A DNA stretch of 64,000 bases, from positions 3,732,121 through 3,796,120 of the forward strand of contig NZ_KN525716.1 of assembly GCF_000789235.1 (NCBI RefSeq). The letters run 5' to 3'. Shown here piece after piece: positions 50,777-58,599 of the stretch (position 1 is its first letter; each line of letters begins with the position of its first letter). Origin of the DNA: Wocania ichthyoenteri Th78 (GTDB lineage: Bacteria > Bacteroidota > Bacteroidia > Flavobacteriales > Flavobacteriaceae). A program made the translations under genes and the position numbers. The notes under the pieces are model-generated. The model was not told the origin of the DNA. It saw only the letters and a program-made list of their open reading frames with translations, and did not search any database.

Positions 50777-52171
50777 ATGAATTTAGCAGAAATAAGTAGC
50801 GACATTCCTTTATTTGCCAACGACACCATTATTTTTGGCATTTTAGCAATAACACTGGCACTTATATTTTACACATCCAGTTTATCTCGATTTTCAAAAT
50901 TTTACAGTATTATTCCTGCCCTTTTATTATGCTATTTTATTCCGTCTATATTAAGTTCTGTTGGATTAATTGCAGACAAATGGATTGATGTTTCAGCAAC
51001 CATAAAACACTTACAATCGCTTTACGGGAATTTAGATGAAGTTACTAATTTAGAGACTTTAAAAGCATATACTGCGGCAAATAAAATAAACCCATCGGAG
51101 TACTCTCAGTTTATTGGTGGCAGTAAATTGTATTATGTGTCTTCTCGATTTTTATTACCAGCATCATTGGTGCTTTTAACCATGAGTATCGATTTAAAAG
51201 GCGTATTTAAGTTGGGTTCAAAAGCCTTAATTATGTTTTTAACAGCTACCGTTGGTGTAATGATTGGCGGTCCAATAGCTATTTTGTTTTTTAAGTTTGT
51301 AGCACCAGATATTTTAGTTGCAGTTGAAGGTACCGAATTATGGAAAGGTTTATCTACCGTGGCAGGAAGTTGGATTGGTGGTGGCGCCAATCAATTAGCT
51401 ATGAAAGAGCAATGGGAAGTTAGCGATAGCCTGTTTAGTATTATGGCAGTAGTTGATGTTTTAGTAGCCGAAGTTTGGATGATATTTTTGCTACTTGGTG
51501 TTGCTAAATCTGATAAAATAGACAAGTATTTTAAGGCTGATAATTCATCAATTACCACACTTAAGAATAAGATGGAAAAGTTTAGCTTAGAAACCGCTAG
51601 AGTACCATCGTTTAACGATTTAATGATACTTTTAGGAATTGGTTTTGGAGTAACTTCAATAGGTCATATTGTAGGTGATAATTTAAGTGTTTGGATAAAA
51701 GAAAATGCACCATTTTTGGTTGATTTCGGACTTGGAAGCTCATTTTTCTGGCTCATTATTACAGCAACAACTGTTGGTGTTATTCTATCGTTTACTAAAA
51801 TGAAAAGTTACGAAGGCGCCGGAGCGAGTAAAATAGGTACTGTTTTTATTTACATACTAGTGGCAGCGATAGGTATGAAAATGAATTTGAATGCCATTGT
51901 AGAAAATATAAGTTTATTCGCTATTGGATTTGTTTGGATGATTATTCACGTCGGTTTACTATTTATCGTTGCAAAAATTATAAAAGCACCATATTTCTTT
52001 TTAGCTGTTGGCTCTAAAGCTAATATTGGTGGTGCTGCATCTGCGCCTGTGGTGGCTGGTGCTTTCCACCCATCGTTAGCGCCAGTTGGTGTTTTGCTGG
52101 CGGTTTTAGGCTACGCTTTAGGTACTTATGCTGCTTTTGCTTGTGCTTTAATGATGAAGTGGGTGAGTTGA
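50777..52171 (+). CDS. DUF819 family integral membrane protein
   Basis: A 464-residue membrane protein with about 11 or 12 helices. DUF819 landmarks: NDTIIFGILAITLALIFY, YVSSRFLLPASLVLLTMSID, ATVGVMIGGPIAILF, the conserved TVAGSWIGGGANQLAMKEQW and DVLVAEVWMIFLLLGVAKSD, and the C-terminal FLAVGSKANIGGAASAPVVA and GVLLAVLGYALGTYAAF. It is thought to be a transporter, but substrate is unknown (YjcL-type). It is 73 bases downstream of the YciO gene on the same strand and may be cotranscribed. Confidence 0.88.
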   Translation: MNLAEISSDIPLFANDTIIFGILAITLALIFYTSSLSRFSKFYSIIPALLLCYFIPSILSSVGLIADKWIDVSATIKHLQSLYGNLDEVTNLETLKAYTAANKINPSEYSQFIGGSKLYYVSSRFLLPASLVLLTMSIDLKGVFKLGSKALIMFLTATVGVMIGGPIAILFFKFVAPDILVAVEGTELWKGLSTVAGSWIGGGANQLAMKEQWEVSDSLFSIMAVVDVLVAEVWMIFLLLGVAKSDKIDKYFKADNSSITTLKNKMEKFSLETARVPSFNDLMILLGIGFGVTSIGHIVGDNLSVWIKENAPFLVDFGLGSSFFWLIITATTVGVILSFTKMKSYEGAGASKIGTVFIYILVAAIGMKMNLNAIVENISLFAIGFVWMIIHVGLLFIVAKIIKAPYFFLAVGSKANIGGAASAPVVAGAFHPSLAPVGVLLAVLGYALGTYAAFACALMMKWVS

Positions 52172-52186
52172 TTTTATAAATACTTA

Positions 52187-52629
52187 TTACGGTAGTTTAT
52201 TTGTTCTTAATAACTGAATTACTCCTGAGTTTAGTTGAAAATCTATATCAGATATATAGTAATTAATACTATTATTTTCGAAAATATGTCTTATGTTAAT
52301 AACACTATTGCACACATTCTTATAATAGTCTAATAGTTCTAAATCTTCAGGGTTTACCATAGTTTTTTGCACCAATTTAAATAATCTGTGGATTCGTCTA
52401 GGTCTGCTAATGCCCTAAATACTAATATGAAGTTTAGAATGTAGTTGTTTTTCTCTAAGTCATTGTACTCATCATCAATATAAATAGTAAATAAATCATC
52501 TCTTATTTTTAATTCTATAGGAAATATATTTTCGTAAAAAGTAATTCTTGAGTGTTTTCTAAAACTAATATTATTTTTGGATATTAGTTTCTGTATAGCC
52601 TTTAATTCTGGGTAATTTTCTAGATTCAT
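52187..52629 (-). pseudogene. Small gene split by a one-base shift in a homopolymer
   Basis: Two overlapping minus-strand frames appear. The first (52629-52354, 91 codons, MNLENYPELKAIQKLISKNN ... DYLNWCKKLW) stops just after a run of six A (plus-strand T6 at 52373-52378). The second frame continues through NPEDLELLDYYKNVCNSVIN and DIDFQLNSGVIQLLRTNK to 52187. Adding one A to the run gives a single chain of about 147 residues, ...NWCKKTMVNPEDLELL.... The product is acidic and helical, resembling small cytosolic immunity-like proteins, though I recognise no family. Either a recent frameshift, a sequencing error in the homopolymer, or programmed slippage. It is divergent from the large secreted protein gene, with a shared upstream region. 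Confidence 0.75.
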
Positions 52630-52735
52630 TTTACTTTATTTAATTATATTAATTTCAGTATTAATAACTTATAAAGTATTGATATTATATTTTTTAGTAA
52701 ATTAATAAAATATTTTAAAATTAATTAGGACTATT

Positions 52736-54712
52736 ATGCAGAATAAAATAAAAAATAGCTTTAAGCTTTTAATATGTTTTTTTTTCTCTTTTACGGTATT
52801 TGGTCAACCACAAAAACCAATTGTTAACGATCCAAATTTGTTTACAAATAGTGAACTAACTAATATATTAAAACAAATTGAGAAGGCTCCAATATTACAC
52901 CCAGACTGTATTTCAAATAAATGTGAAGAGGTTATTAAGTATCATAAAGCCATATACGGTTTGTATAGTGAACTTAGTATTTACAGTGTTTATTTAGTAC
53001 GTTATCAAGAACAGTATAGAGATACATGGATAAATTATGTAAATCAAACAATTGCTAATGAAAATTTGCGAGCAGAAATGGAATATACACTTGCTTGGAA
53101 AACAGCTTTAGCAGATTTTTCAGCATATTTTCTTGACCTTTCTAATTTATATAGTTCAATAAAATCTGGTAAACATATTGACCCTTCAGTTGTTTCAAGT
53201 CTTTTAAAAAGATATTATAAGAATTTAAAAGATTTATATGATACCATAGCTAAAATTGATGAAACGGTTAAAAAATTTGCTGATTTGCCTAAGGTAAATA
53301 ATAATCTTACTGAATATATTGAAACATGGAAAAGTGTTTCATCGGTACTTAAAAATGGTTTAAAAATTTTAAAGGATGGAATTACATTATATCAAAGTCT
53401 AGATAGGCCTCAAGGATTATCACCAGCAGATTTACTTAAAGAAAGACGCGGGCGTATAACCAATATAGGGACAGCGATAGCATCATTATTACAGATTTAT
53501 GCTAAATATGAAAGAAAGCAGATGCAAGACGCCATAGATGATTTAAAAAAGGTGCTTAAAGCTAATGAAGATATGCAAACGCATACGTATTCTAAACATG
53601 TCTATTTGTCTGGGTTAATTAATCATCTTGAAGATGCAGAATTAGCATTAACAAAAAGAAAAGCGGGCTTGTATGTTATAAATTATCGGTGTAATAAAAA
53701 CAATTTTGAACTAGAAAAACTAGATGATTATCAAATGAGTTTTGCTAAAGGATTAGCTGTTCATAAAGCAGTAATAGAAAACATTATGTCAACATTTAAA
53801 GATTCTTATAGTTTGATAGCGCCTTGTAAAGAAAGACAATATCAATTTATAGTTTTAGATGGAGCTGGTAAACGTTATGAAAGTTACATAAAAATCATTA
53901 GAAAAAAGGATGGTAAAGCATTGTACGAACAACCAACTTATATAAGAGGGCAATCTGCTGAATTTACTTTATTACCTGATTTTTATACTTTAGAAATTTA
54001 CGAAGGTACTGGAAGCGATGCCGCAAGAGTTTCTGCTCTTACCATTAATGATTTTGAAATTGAAGGTAATGAAGAGTCTGAAATAACATTAAGACCATTT
54101 GGACGTGTTGATTTAGAAGTAGTAGATAAATCTGGTAAATCATCAATTTTTGATTATAAATTTGTCAATGATGAGAATCAGATAATTCAAAGAGGGTTAA
54201 CTACTGATAAAGTTTTAATTGATTTACCCGTTAACCAAGTTATTAACCTTAACATAAGTCATGGGTTATATGGAGAAAAAAAGAAAGATGTTTTTGTAAG
54301 TCCAGATCACATAAATAAACTTCGATTTGTTTATGAAGATAAAAAATTCGTAAATTCTGAGGTTCCAAATTTATCAGGTACTTGGATAGCTACGAATGCT
54401 TATTGTGGCGATGAAAACTCACAAATAGCGATTAAAATAAATCATCGTGGAAATTATATTACGGCTAAAAAAATATCCGAATCACTTAAAAAAGATTGTG
54501 TTCCTTATGGTTACAACTATTTTGAAGGAGAAGTTAAAATGGCTGAAGGTAAAATTAAGCACAGCGCAGTAAGTGTTGGTCACCTCAATTCTGATGGTAC
54601 ATTCATAAAATCTGATAAATTATCAATTGGAAAAATTGATAGTAATTATAAAATAATTAATGAAATTAAGATTGAAGTAGGTGGTCTTACATATCATAGA
54701 GTTTTTGAATAA
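52736..54712 (+). CDS. Secreted protein of unknown family, 658 residues
   Basis: I recognise no family for this gene. Signal peptide ends FTVFGQ (residue 23). Residues about 35-330 are mostly helical with two Cys near 50 (HPDCISNKCEEVIKYHK) and repeated Lys/Leu-rich helices (LLKRYYKNLKDLYDTIAKID, DDLKKVLKANEDMQTH), likely coiled coils. Residues about 375-540 are beta-rich (RQYQFIVLDGAGKRYESYIK, FTLLPDFYTLEIYEGTGSDA, LRPFGRVDLEVVDKSGKSS), consistent with Ig-like modules. The last 110 residues form a lipocalin-like barrel (PNLSGTWIATNAYCGDENSQ). The stop codon TAA is also the target-site duplication of the IS element immediately after. Codon use looks normal for the region. Confidence 0.7.
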   Translation: MQNKIKNSFKLLICFFFSFTVFGQPQKPIVNDPNLFTNSELTNILKQIEKAPILHPDCISNKCEEVIKYHKAIYGLYSELSIYSVYLVRYQEQYRDTWINYVNQTIANENLRAEMEYTLAWKTALADFSAYFLDLSNLYSSIKSGKHIDPSVVSSLLKRYYKNLKDLYDTIAKIDETVKKFADLPKVNNNLTEYIETWKSVSSVLKNGLKILKDGITLYQSLDRPQGLSPADLLKERRGRITNIGTAIASLLQIYAKYERKQMQDAIDDLKKVLKANEDMQTHTYSKHVYLSGLINHLEDAELALTKRKAGLYVINYRCNKNNFELEKLDDYQMSFAKGLAVHKAVIENIMSTFKDSYSLIAPCKERQYQFIVLDGAGKRYESYIKIIRKKDGKALYEQPTYIRGQSAEFTLLPDFYTLEIYEGTGSDAARVSALTINDFEIEGNEESEITLRPFGRVDLEVVDKSGKSSIFDYKFVNDENQIIQRGLTTDKVLIDLPVNQVINLNISHGLYGEKKKDVFVSPDHINKLRFVYEDKKFVNSEVPNLSGTWIATNAYCGDENSQIAIKINHRGNYITAKKISESLKKDCVPYGYNYFEGEVKMAEGKIKHSAVSVGHLNSDGTFIKSDKLSIGKIDSNYKIINEIKIEVGGLTYHRVFE

Positions 54713-54763
54713 TGTCTAGTCCTAAATAATCGATACAGATTAATAAAGGATTAAATTTATAAA

Positions 54764-55687
54764 TTAAACCTGAACAATATTACTATTGTTCAGGTTTTTT
54801 GATTTATATCGTTTTGGTTTTAAAGTGTTTTGTTGATGCATTTGTATTGGAGTTAACATGTTGTTAGACCAATGCGGTCTTTTTTTATTGTAAATTTTTA
54901 TTGCATTTTTAATTAAAATGATCCTTAGCTTTAAATCCACATTGTGTTTCGCTATACCAAATTCTTGTTTTAAAATACCATTTATACGTTCTGCGATAGC
55001 ATTTTCATAAGGATCATATTGTTCAGTCATACTTGGTTTTATAAAGTTATCTTTTAGTTTTTCTTGATAGTCATCAGAACAGTATTGTAAACCTCTATCA
55101 GAATGATGAATCAAACCTTTTTGTTTATATTTTCTGTTTTTAATAGCCATTTCCAAAGCTAATATAGAACCAGATGCATTTAAACTGTTAGATACATTAT
55201 ACCCTACAATCTTCTTAGAATAAGCATCTGTAACCAAAGCGAGATAAGATGGATTTTTTCTGTTTCCTGTGTATGTGATATCACTAACCCAAACTTGTTC
55301 TGGTTTTTTAATTTCTAAAGTACTTATTAAGTTTTTGTGTTTTCTAAAACGATGATGTGAGTCTGTTGTAACATGATAACTTCGTTTTGGTTTTATAAGT
55401 AAATGGTTTGCTCTTAGTATTCTAAAGAGTTTATCTCTACCAATATTTAAAGCTGTTAATTGTGTTTTCAGTATATGATAAAGCTTTCGAGTTCCAAGAT
55501 TTGGCATGGATATGCGAACGGATTGCACTAGTGCTATTACTTTTTGGGCAACACTTTGTTTTTGTCTTTTGGATTGTATCGACCTATAGTAAACCTGTCT
55601 ATCAATCCCGAGTAAATAACAGGTAGAAACTACTGTTTCTTTGTGGGCTTCTTTGAAGCGGTCAATAACTCGGGATTGTAATTTTTT
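54764..55687 (-). CDS. IS3 family transposase orfB (DDE domain), expressed as orfAB by -1 frameshift
   Basis: The frame opens after a TAG at 55690-55688 and runs to 54764, 307 codons. It has no good independent start at its beginning; an internal ATG at 55528 would lose the conserved region. HTH-like N-part includes SVAQKVIALVQSVRISMPNL. The rve core follows: QVWVSDITYTGNRKNPSYLA (first Asp), LIHHSDRGLQYCSDDYQEKL (second Asp in HSDRG) and ENAIAERINGILKQEFG (Glu). Expressed as a fusion with orfA by slippage on A-AAA-AAT (55687-55681), giving about 433 residues. Catalyses copy-out/paste-in transposition. Confidence 0.9.
   Translation of the reverse strand, partial: KKLQSRVIDRFKEAHKETVVSTCYLLGIDRQVYYRSIQSKRQKQSVAQKVIALVQSVRISMPNLGTRKLYHILKTQLTALNIGRDKLFRILRANHLLIKPKRSYHVTTDSHHRFRKHKNLISTLEIKKPEQVWVSDITYTGNRKNPSYLALVTDAYSKKIVGYNVSNSLNASGSILALEMAIKNRKYKQKGLIHHSDRGLQYCSDDYQEKLKDNFIKPSMTEQYDPYENAIAERINGILKQEFGIAKHNVDLKLRIILIKNAIKIYNKKRPHWSNNMLTPIQMHQQNTLKPKRYKSKNLNNSNIVQV
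54769..54800 (+). terminator. Terminator inside the IS left end
   Basis: CCTGAACAATA (54769-54779) pairs perfectly with TATTGTTCAGG (54784-54794), loop TTAC, followed by T6. It reads on the plus strand, so it stops transcripts entering from the secreted-protein gene and also shields the transposase from them. It overlaps the last codons of orfB. Confidence 0.8.
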
Positions 55688-56064
55688 CTAACATCAATAT
55701 TATATTCCTTTTCGACCATATCAACCATCATATCAAAAAGAATCACTTTTTTATCTGCGCGTTCTGCTAGATATTCAGCTCTTGCTTTCTGCTTTTCTAA
55801 TAGTTTTACTTGCTGTTCTAATTCTAAAATACGTTGCTCGGGAGTTGTAGACATACTGGTGGAGATTTGTTCTTGCCAGTCAAAGTTACCATATTTTTTT
55901 AACCATCTGGTAATGGTCGAACCAGCTTGAATGCCATATTTGTCACGTGCTTGGCTTCTAGTTAGAAATCCTTGCTCTATTTCTTGGACAACTTCTAGTT
56001 TAAAAGAAAGGGAGTAATCTTTTTGGGTACGCTTAACGTAACCTGTGTTTTCTGATGTTTTCAT
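55630..56064 (-). CDS. IS3 family transposase orfA (HTH)
   Basis: A 144-residue DNA-binding subunit. The N-terminal helix-turn-helix is QKDYSLSFKLEVVQEIEQGF and LTRSQARDKYGIQAGSTITR, then the coiled-coil leucine-rich part ILELEQQVKLLEKQKARAEY. Its 3' end contains the slippery heptamer A-AAA-AAT at 55687-55681 that shifts ribosomes into orfB. In the absence of the shift it ends at 55630 and acts as a repressor/regulator. Confidence 0.92.
   Translation of the reverse strand: MKTSENTGYVKRTQKDYSLSFKLEVVQEIEQGFLTRSQARDKYGIQAGSTITRWLKKYGNFDWQEQISTSMSTTPEQRILELEQQVKLLEKQKARAEYLAERADKKVILFDMMVDMVEKEYNIDVRKNYNPELLTASKKPTKKQ
55681..55687 (-). promoter_or_regulatory. -1 frameshift slippery heptamer for orfAB
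   Basis: Minus-strand A AAA AAT in the orfA frame. It is followed by a frame in which the transposase core stays open to 54764. Frame relation was checked codon by codon: shifting back by one base leads from ...AGA AAA AAT to ...AAA AAA TTA CAA. Confidence 0.85.
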
Positions 56065-56113
56065 TACACTAAAGTTTTAGTGTATCGCTATTTCAGGACG
56101 GGACATAACGATA

Positions 56114-56147
56114 TAAAAAAAGCTCAACTGAAAAGTTGAGCTTTTTA
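56114..56147. terminator. Bidirectional terminator between the secreted-protein gene (originally) and OmpA gene
   Basis: AGCTCAACT (56121-56129), GAAA tetraloop, AGTTGAGCT (56134-56142), with A7 before and T5 after. It serves the OmpA gene on the minus strand (24 bases past its stop) and, before the IS arrived, would have terminated the secreted protein gene about 15 bases after its stop. Confidence 0.9.
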
Positions 56148-56166
56148 AATTATAATTGAGAGCTAA

Positions 56167-57006
56167 TTAATTATTACCAGCTTCTAAGTTTTTCATTTCT
56201 TTTTCAATCATGTCGTAAAACTGATCAATTTTAGGTAGCACAACAACACGTGTACGTCTATTTTTTGCTCTGTTTTCTGCAGTATCATTATCAACTAAAG
56301 GTACGTAAGAACTACGTCCAGCAGCAATTAATTGTCCTGGGTTTACACCAAGCTCCTGCAATACACGAATGATAGATGTAGAACGTTTAACACTTAAATC
56401 CCAGTTATCTAAAAGCACCCCTTTTTGGTACGATTTACTATCTGTATGACCTTCAATCATAGCTTCAAATTCTGGTTTACTATTTATAACTTTAGCAACT
56501 TTGGCTAAAACTTCTTTAGCTCTAGTAGTTACGTTGTAGCTTCCACTTTGGAATAATAATTTATCGGCAATTGAGATAAACACAACACCTTTTTCTACGT
56601 TTACTTCAATATCTGGGTCGTTAATACCAACTTCGCGCTTTAGGCTAGTTACCAACGCCAATGTTACACTATCTTTTTTGGTAAGTGCATCTTGTAAACG
56701 AGTAATTTTAAGTTCTTTTTCTTTAATGCTTTCAAGTGTTTTTTCTATGCTACTTGCTCCTTTAGCAGATAAAACTTGAAGGTTGTCATTGTTTTTACGT
56801 AAATCTACAATTTGTTCTTCTAAAGCAGTGGCTCTAGCAGTTACTGCTGCTCTGTCTTCTAAACATGAGTTTAATTTAACGGTTGCAGAATTTAACAAAT
56901 CTTGAGTCTCCTTTTGTTTTGCTTGTAAGTCTGTGAATTGCTTTTTCGATACGCATGAGCTTAGTAGAAAAATAGCAGATAAGCTAAGTAATAAAACTTT
57001 TTTCAT
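56167..57006 (-). CDS. OmpA family lipoprotein
   Basis: A 279-residue lipoprotein: signal peptide with lipobox LLSSC (Cys18), then a coiled-coil stretch (about 25-115; KKQFTDLQAKQKETQDLLNS, ALEEQIVDLRKNNDNLQ). The C-terminal OmpA domain shows LLFQSGSYNVTTRAKEVLAK, MIEGHTDSKSYQKGVLLDNW with the typical GHTD peptidoglycan-binding Asp, LSVKRSTSIIRVLQELGVNP and ENRAKNRRTRVVVLPK (the NRR[TV] helix). It anchors the outer membrane to peptidoglycan. -7 box TACTTTTG lies upstream at 57047-57054. Confidence 0.93.
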   Translation of the reverse strand: MKKVLLLSLSAIFLLSSCVSKKQFTDLQAKQKETQDLLNSATVKLNSCLEDRAAVTARATALEEQIVDLRKNNDNLQVLSAKGASSIEKTLESIKEKELKITRLQDALTKKDSVTLALVTSLKREVGINDPDIEVNVEKGVVFISIADKLLFQSGSYNVTTRAKEVLAKVAKVINSKPEFEAMIEGHTDSKSYQKGVLLDNWDLSVKRSTSIIRVLQELGVNPGQLIAAGRSSYVPLVDNDTAENRAKNRRTRVVVLPKIDQFYDMIEKEMKNLEAGNN

Positions 57007-57046
57007 AATTAATAATGGATTAAATTTCCTGTTTTTGTTGATTACG

Positions 57047-57054
57047 CAAAAGTA
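57047..57054 (-). promoter_or_regulatory. Probable -7 element of the OmpA gene
   Basis: CAAAAGTA on the plus strand reads TACTTTTG on the minus strand, fitting TAnnTTTG, 40 bases before the OmpA start codon. No -33 TTTG at proper spacing is seen. Confidence 0.5.
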
Positions 57055-57104
57055 TATAAAAAACCGATGATTGCGGCATTGTTAACAAAACTTTTGCTAA
57101 CTAT

Positions 57105-58097
57105 TTATAAACTTTCATAATTGTTTTTCTTATTTACGAAATATTCAAACACTATGGATGTTTTTTGGTAATATTTTATGGATTGATTTAATGTTTTTCG
57201 TTGTTTTAGCAAATAACTTAAATGTCTATAATAGCTAAAATGTGCTTTAACAATGGCAATAGTGTGTTTAAATTTTAATTCGAATAAAAATTTAATACCT
57301 GCTATACTATCTAAAATTAATCGTGTAAGTATTAAAAAGAAAATGTTGCCTTTTGCATTTTTTGTTAAGGCGAATAAACTATTTCTAAAATTAAGAAAGG
57401 TTTTTTTAGGATTGGTATTATTAAGTGTTGCGCCACCAACATGATAAATTGAAGAAGCTCCAACATATTTTATATTATAACCTAAATTTTTTGCACGCCA
57501 GCATAAATCTATTTCTTCCATGTGAGCAAAAAAAGCTTCATCAAATCCGTTTAATTCTTTAAAAGCGTGACTTCTAATAAATAAGCATGCACCTGAAGCC
57601 CAAAATATTTCTGAAACATCATTATATTGATTATTATCTTTTTCAATGGTATTAAAAATTCGTCCACGGCAATACGGATACCCAAATTTATCTATAAAAC
57701 CACCAGCAGCACCAGCATATTCAAAATAATCTTTCTTTTTATAATCCAATAATTTTGGTTGAATTATGGCTGTATTTGATTCTGCTTTAAAGGTTTCTAT
57801 AATAGGAGTCAGCCAATTTTTTGAAACTTCAACATCGCTATTCAACAAGCAAAATACATCAGCGTCAATGTCTTTTAGTGCCTCGTTATTACCTTTAGCA
57901 TAACCACCATTTTCTTTATTTTGAATAATTTTAATTGAAGGGTAAGTGCTTTTTATAAAAGAAACCGAATCATCATTCGAGGCATTATCGGCGATGTAAA
58001 CCTCAGCTTCGTTAGAAGAATGCTCAATAACCGAAGGTAAAAACTGTTCCAATAGTTTTCTTCCGTTCCAATTTAATATGACGACTGCTACTTTCAA
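57105..58097 (-). CDS. Glycosyltransferase family 2
   Basis: A 330-residue GT-A fold enzyme: VAVVILNWNGRKLLEQFLPS start, nucleotide sugar binding IADNASNDDSVSF, ENGGYAKGNNEALKDID and the divalent-metal site FCLLNSDVEVSKNW (N-S-D). Acceptor part has ASGACLFIRSHAFKELNGFD and EEIDLCWRAKNLGYNIKYVG with the D/E-D-x-x-W-like catalytic motif. The C-terminal 80 residues are hydrophobic/amphipathic (FFLILTRLILDSIAGIKFLF) and likely attach it to the membrane. Similar to rhamnosyl- or galactofuranosyltransferase-like proteins. Acceptor unknown; probably surface polysaccharide. Confidence 0.9.
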   Translation of the reverse strand: MKVAVVILNWNGRKLLEQFLPSVIEHSSNEAEVYIADNASNDDSVSFIKSTYPSIKIIQNKENGGYAKGNNEALKDIDADVFCLLNSDVEVSKNWLTPIIETFKAESNTAIIQPKLLDYKKKDYFEYAGAAGGFIDKFGYPYCRGRIFNTIEKDNNQYNDVSEIFWASGACLFIRSHAFKELNGFDEAFFAHMEEIDLCWRAKNLGYNIKYVGASSIYHVGGATLNNTNPKKTFLNFRNSLFALTKNAKGNIFFLILTRLILDSIAGIKFLFELKFKHTIAIVKAHFSYYRHLSYLLKQRKTLNQSIKYYQKTSIVFEYFVNKKNNYESL

Positions 58098-58117
58098 TTT
58101 AAATATTTATATTAGTT

Positions 58118-58573
58118 TTACTGTGACTGTTTACTATATTTTGGAATATCTTTTAAAAATTGATAGCGTTCATTTTTAAAATCCATTTGGCAATAATAAT
58201 GATTTAATCCGTTTGTTACCATTAAATAACTAGCGTTAAGCACCAAATTATATTGTGCAATTTGATCGAAGGTATTTTGGTTAACAGTAATAGTGGGCGA
58301 TTTACACTCAACAATTAGATGAATACTTCCGTTTGAATTATAAATTACAATATCGTATCGCTTCTTTAAACCGTTAACAATGAGTTCTTTTTCAACGTTT
58401 ATTAAAGATTTTGGATATCCTTTTACTTCCATTAAATATTGAACACAATGTTGGCGTACCCATTCTTCGGGTTGTAAAATCACAAATTTTTTGCGAATAC
58501 TATCGAAAATAGAAATTTTATTTTCGCTACTTTTGAAACGAAACGAATATGTAGGGAAATTAAGTTTTTGCAC
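58118..58573 (-). CDS. HsdR_N_2-type nuclease-fold protein (type I restriction R N-terminal domain-like)
   Basis: About 151 residues from GTG 58573 (VQKLNFPTYSFRF). A TTG at 58600 in the same frame extends it by 9 residues but would collide with the start of holA on the other strand, so the GTG is preferred. The PD-(D/E)xK-like core is VEKELIVNGLKKRYDIVIYN followed by HLIVECKSPTITVNQNTFDQIAQYNLVL, i.e. D...E-x-K. EEWVRQHCVQYLMEVKGYP and LMVTNGLNHYYCQMDFKNER complete the HsdR N-terminal module. It is a common stand-alone protein in Flavobacteriia, not part of a restriction system here, since no hsdM/hsdS is nearby. Function unknown. Confidence 0.85.
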   Translation of the reverse strand: MQKLNFPTYSFRFKSSENKISIFDSIRKKFVILQPEEWVRQHCVQYLMEVKGYPKSLINVEKELIVNGLKKRYDIVIYNSNGSIHLIVECKSPTITVNQNTFDQIAQYNLVLNASYLMVTNGLNHYYCQMDFKNERYQFLKDIPKYSKQSQ

Positions 58574-58599
58574 TACACAAATTTGGTGATTTTTTTTCA

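Larger units (their letters stand above)
54713..56105 (-). mobile_element. Complete IS3-family insertion sequence
   Basis: 1393-bp element. Terminal inverted repeats are TGTCTAGTCCTAAATAATCG... at 54713-54738 and, on the minus strand, TGTCCCGTCCTGAAATAGCG... at 56105-56080, about 70 to 75 percent identical over 26 bases. It is flanked by a 3-bp direct repeat TAA (54710-54712 and 56106-56108). Internally there are orfA and orfB with a -1 slippery site. The DDE residues and ORFs look intact, so the copy may still be active. The element sits right after the stop codon of the secreted protein gene. Confidence 0.92.

Noticed and set aside
58118-58573. Type I restriction system
   Set aside because: Only an HsdR N-terminal-like stand-alone domain; no hsdM, hsdS or helicase part nearby.
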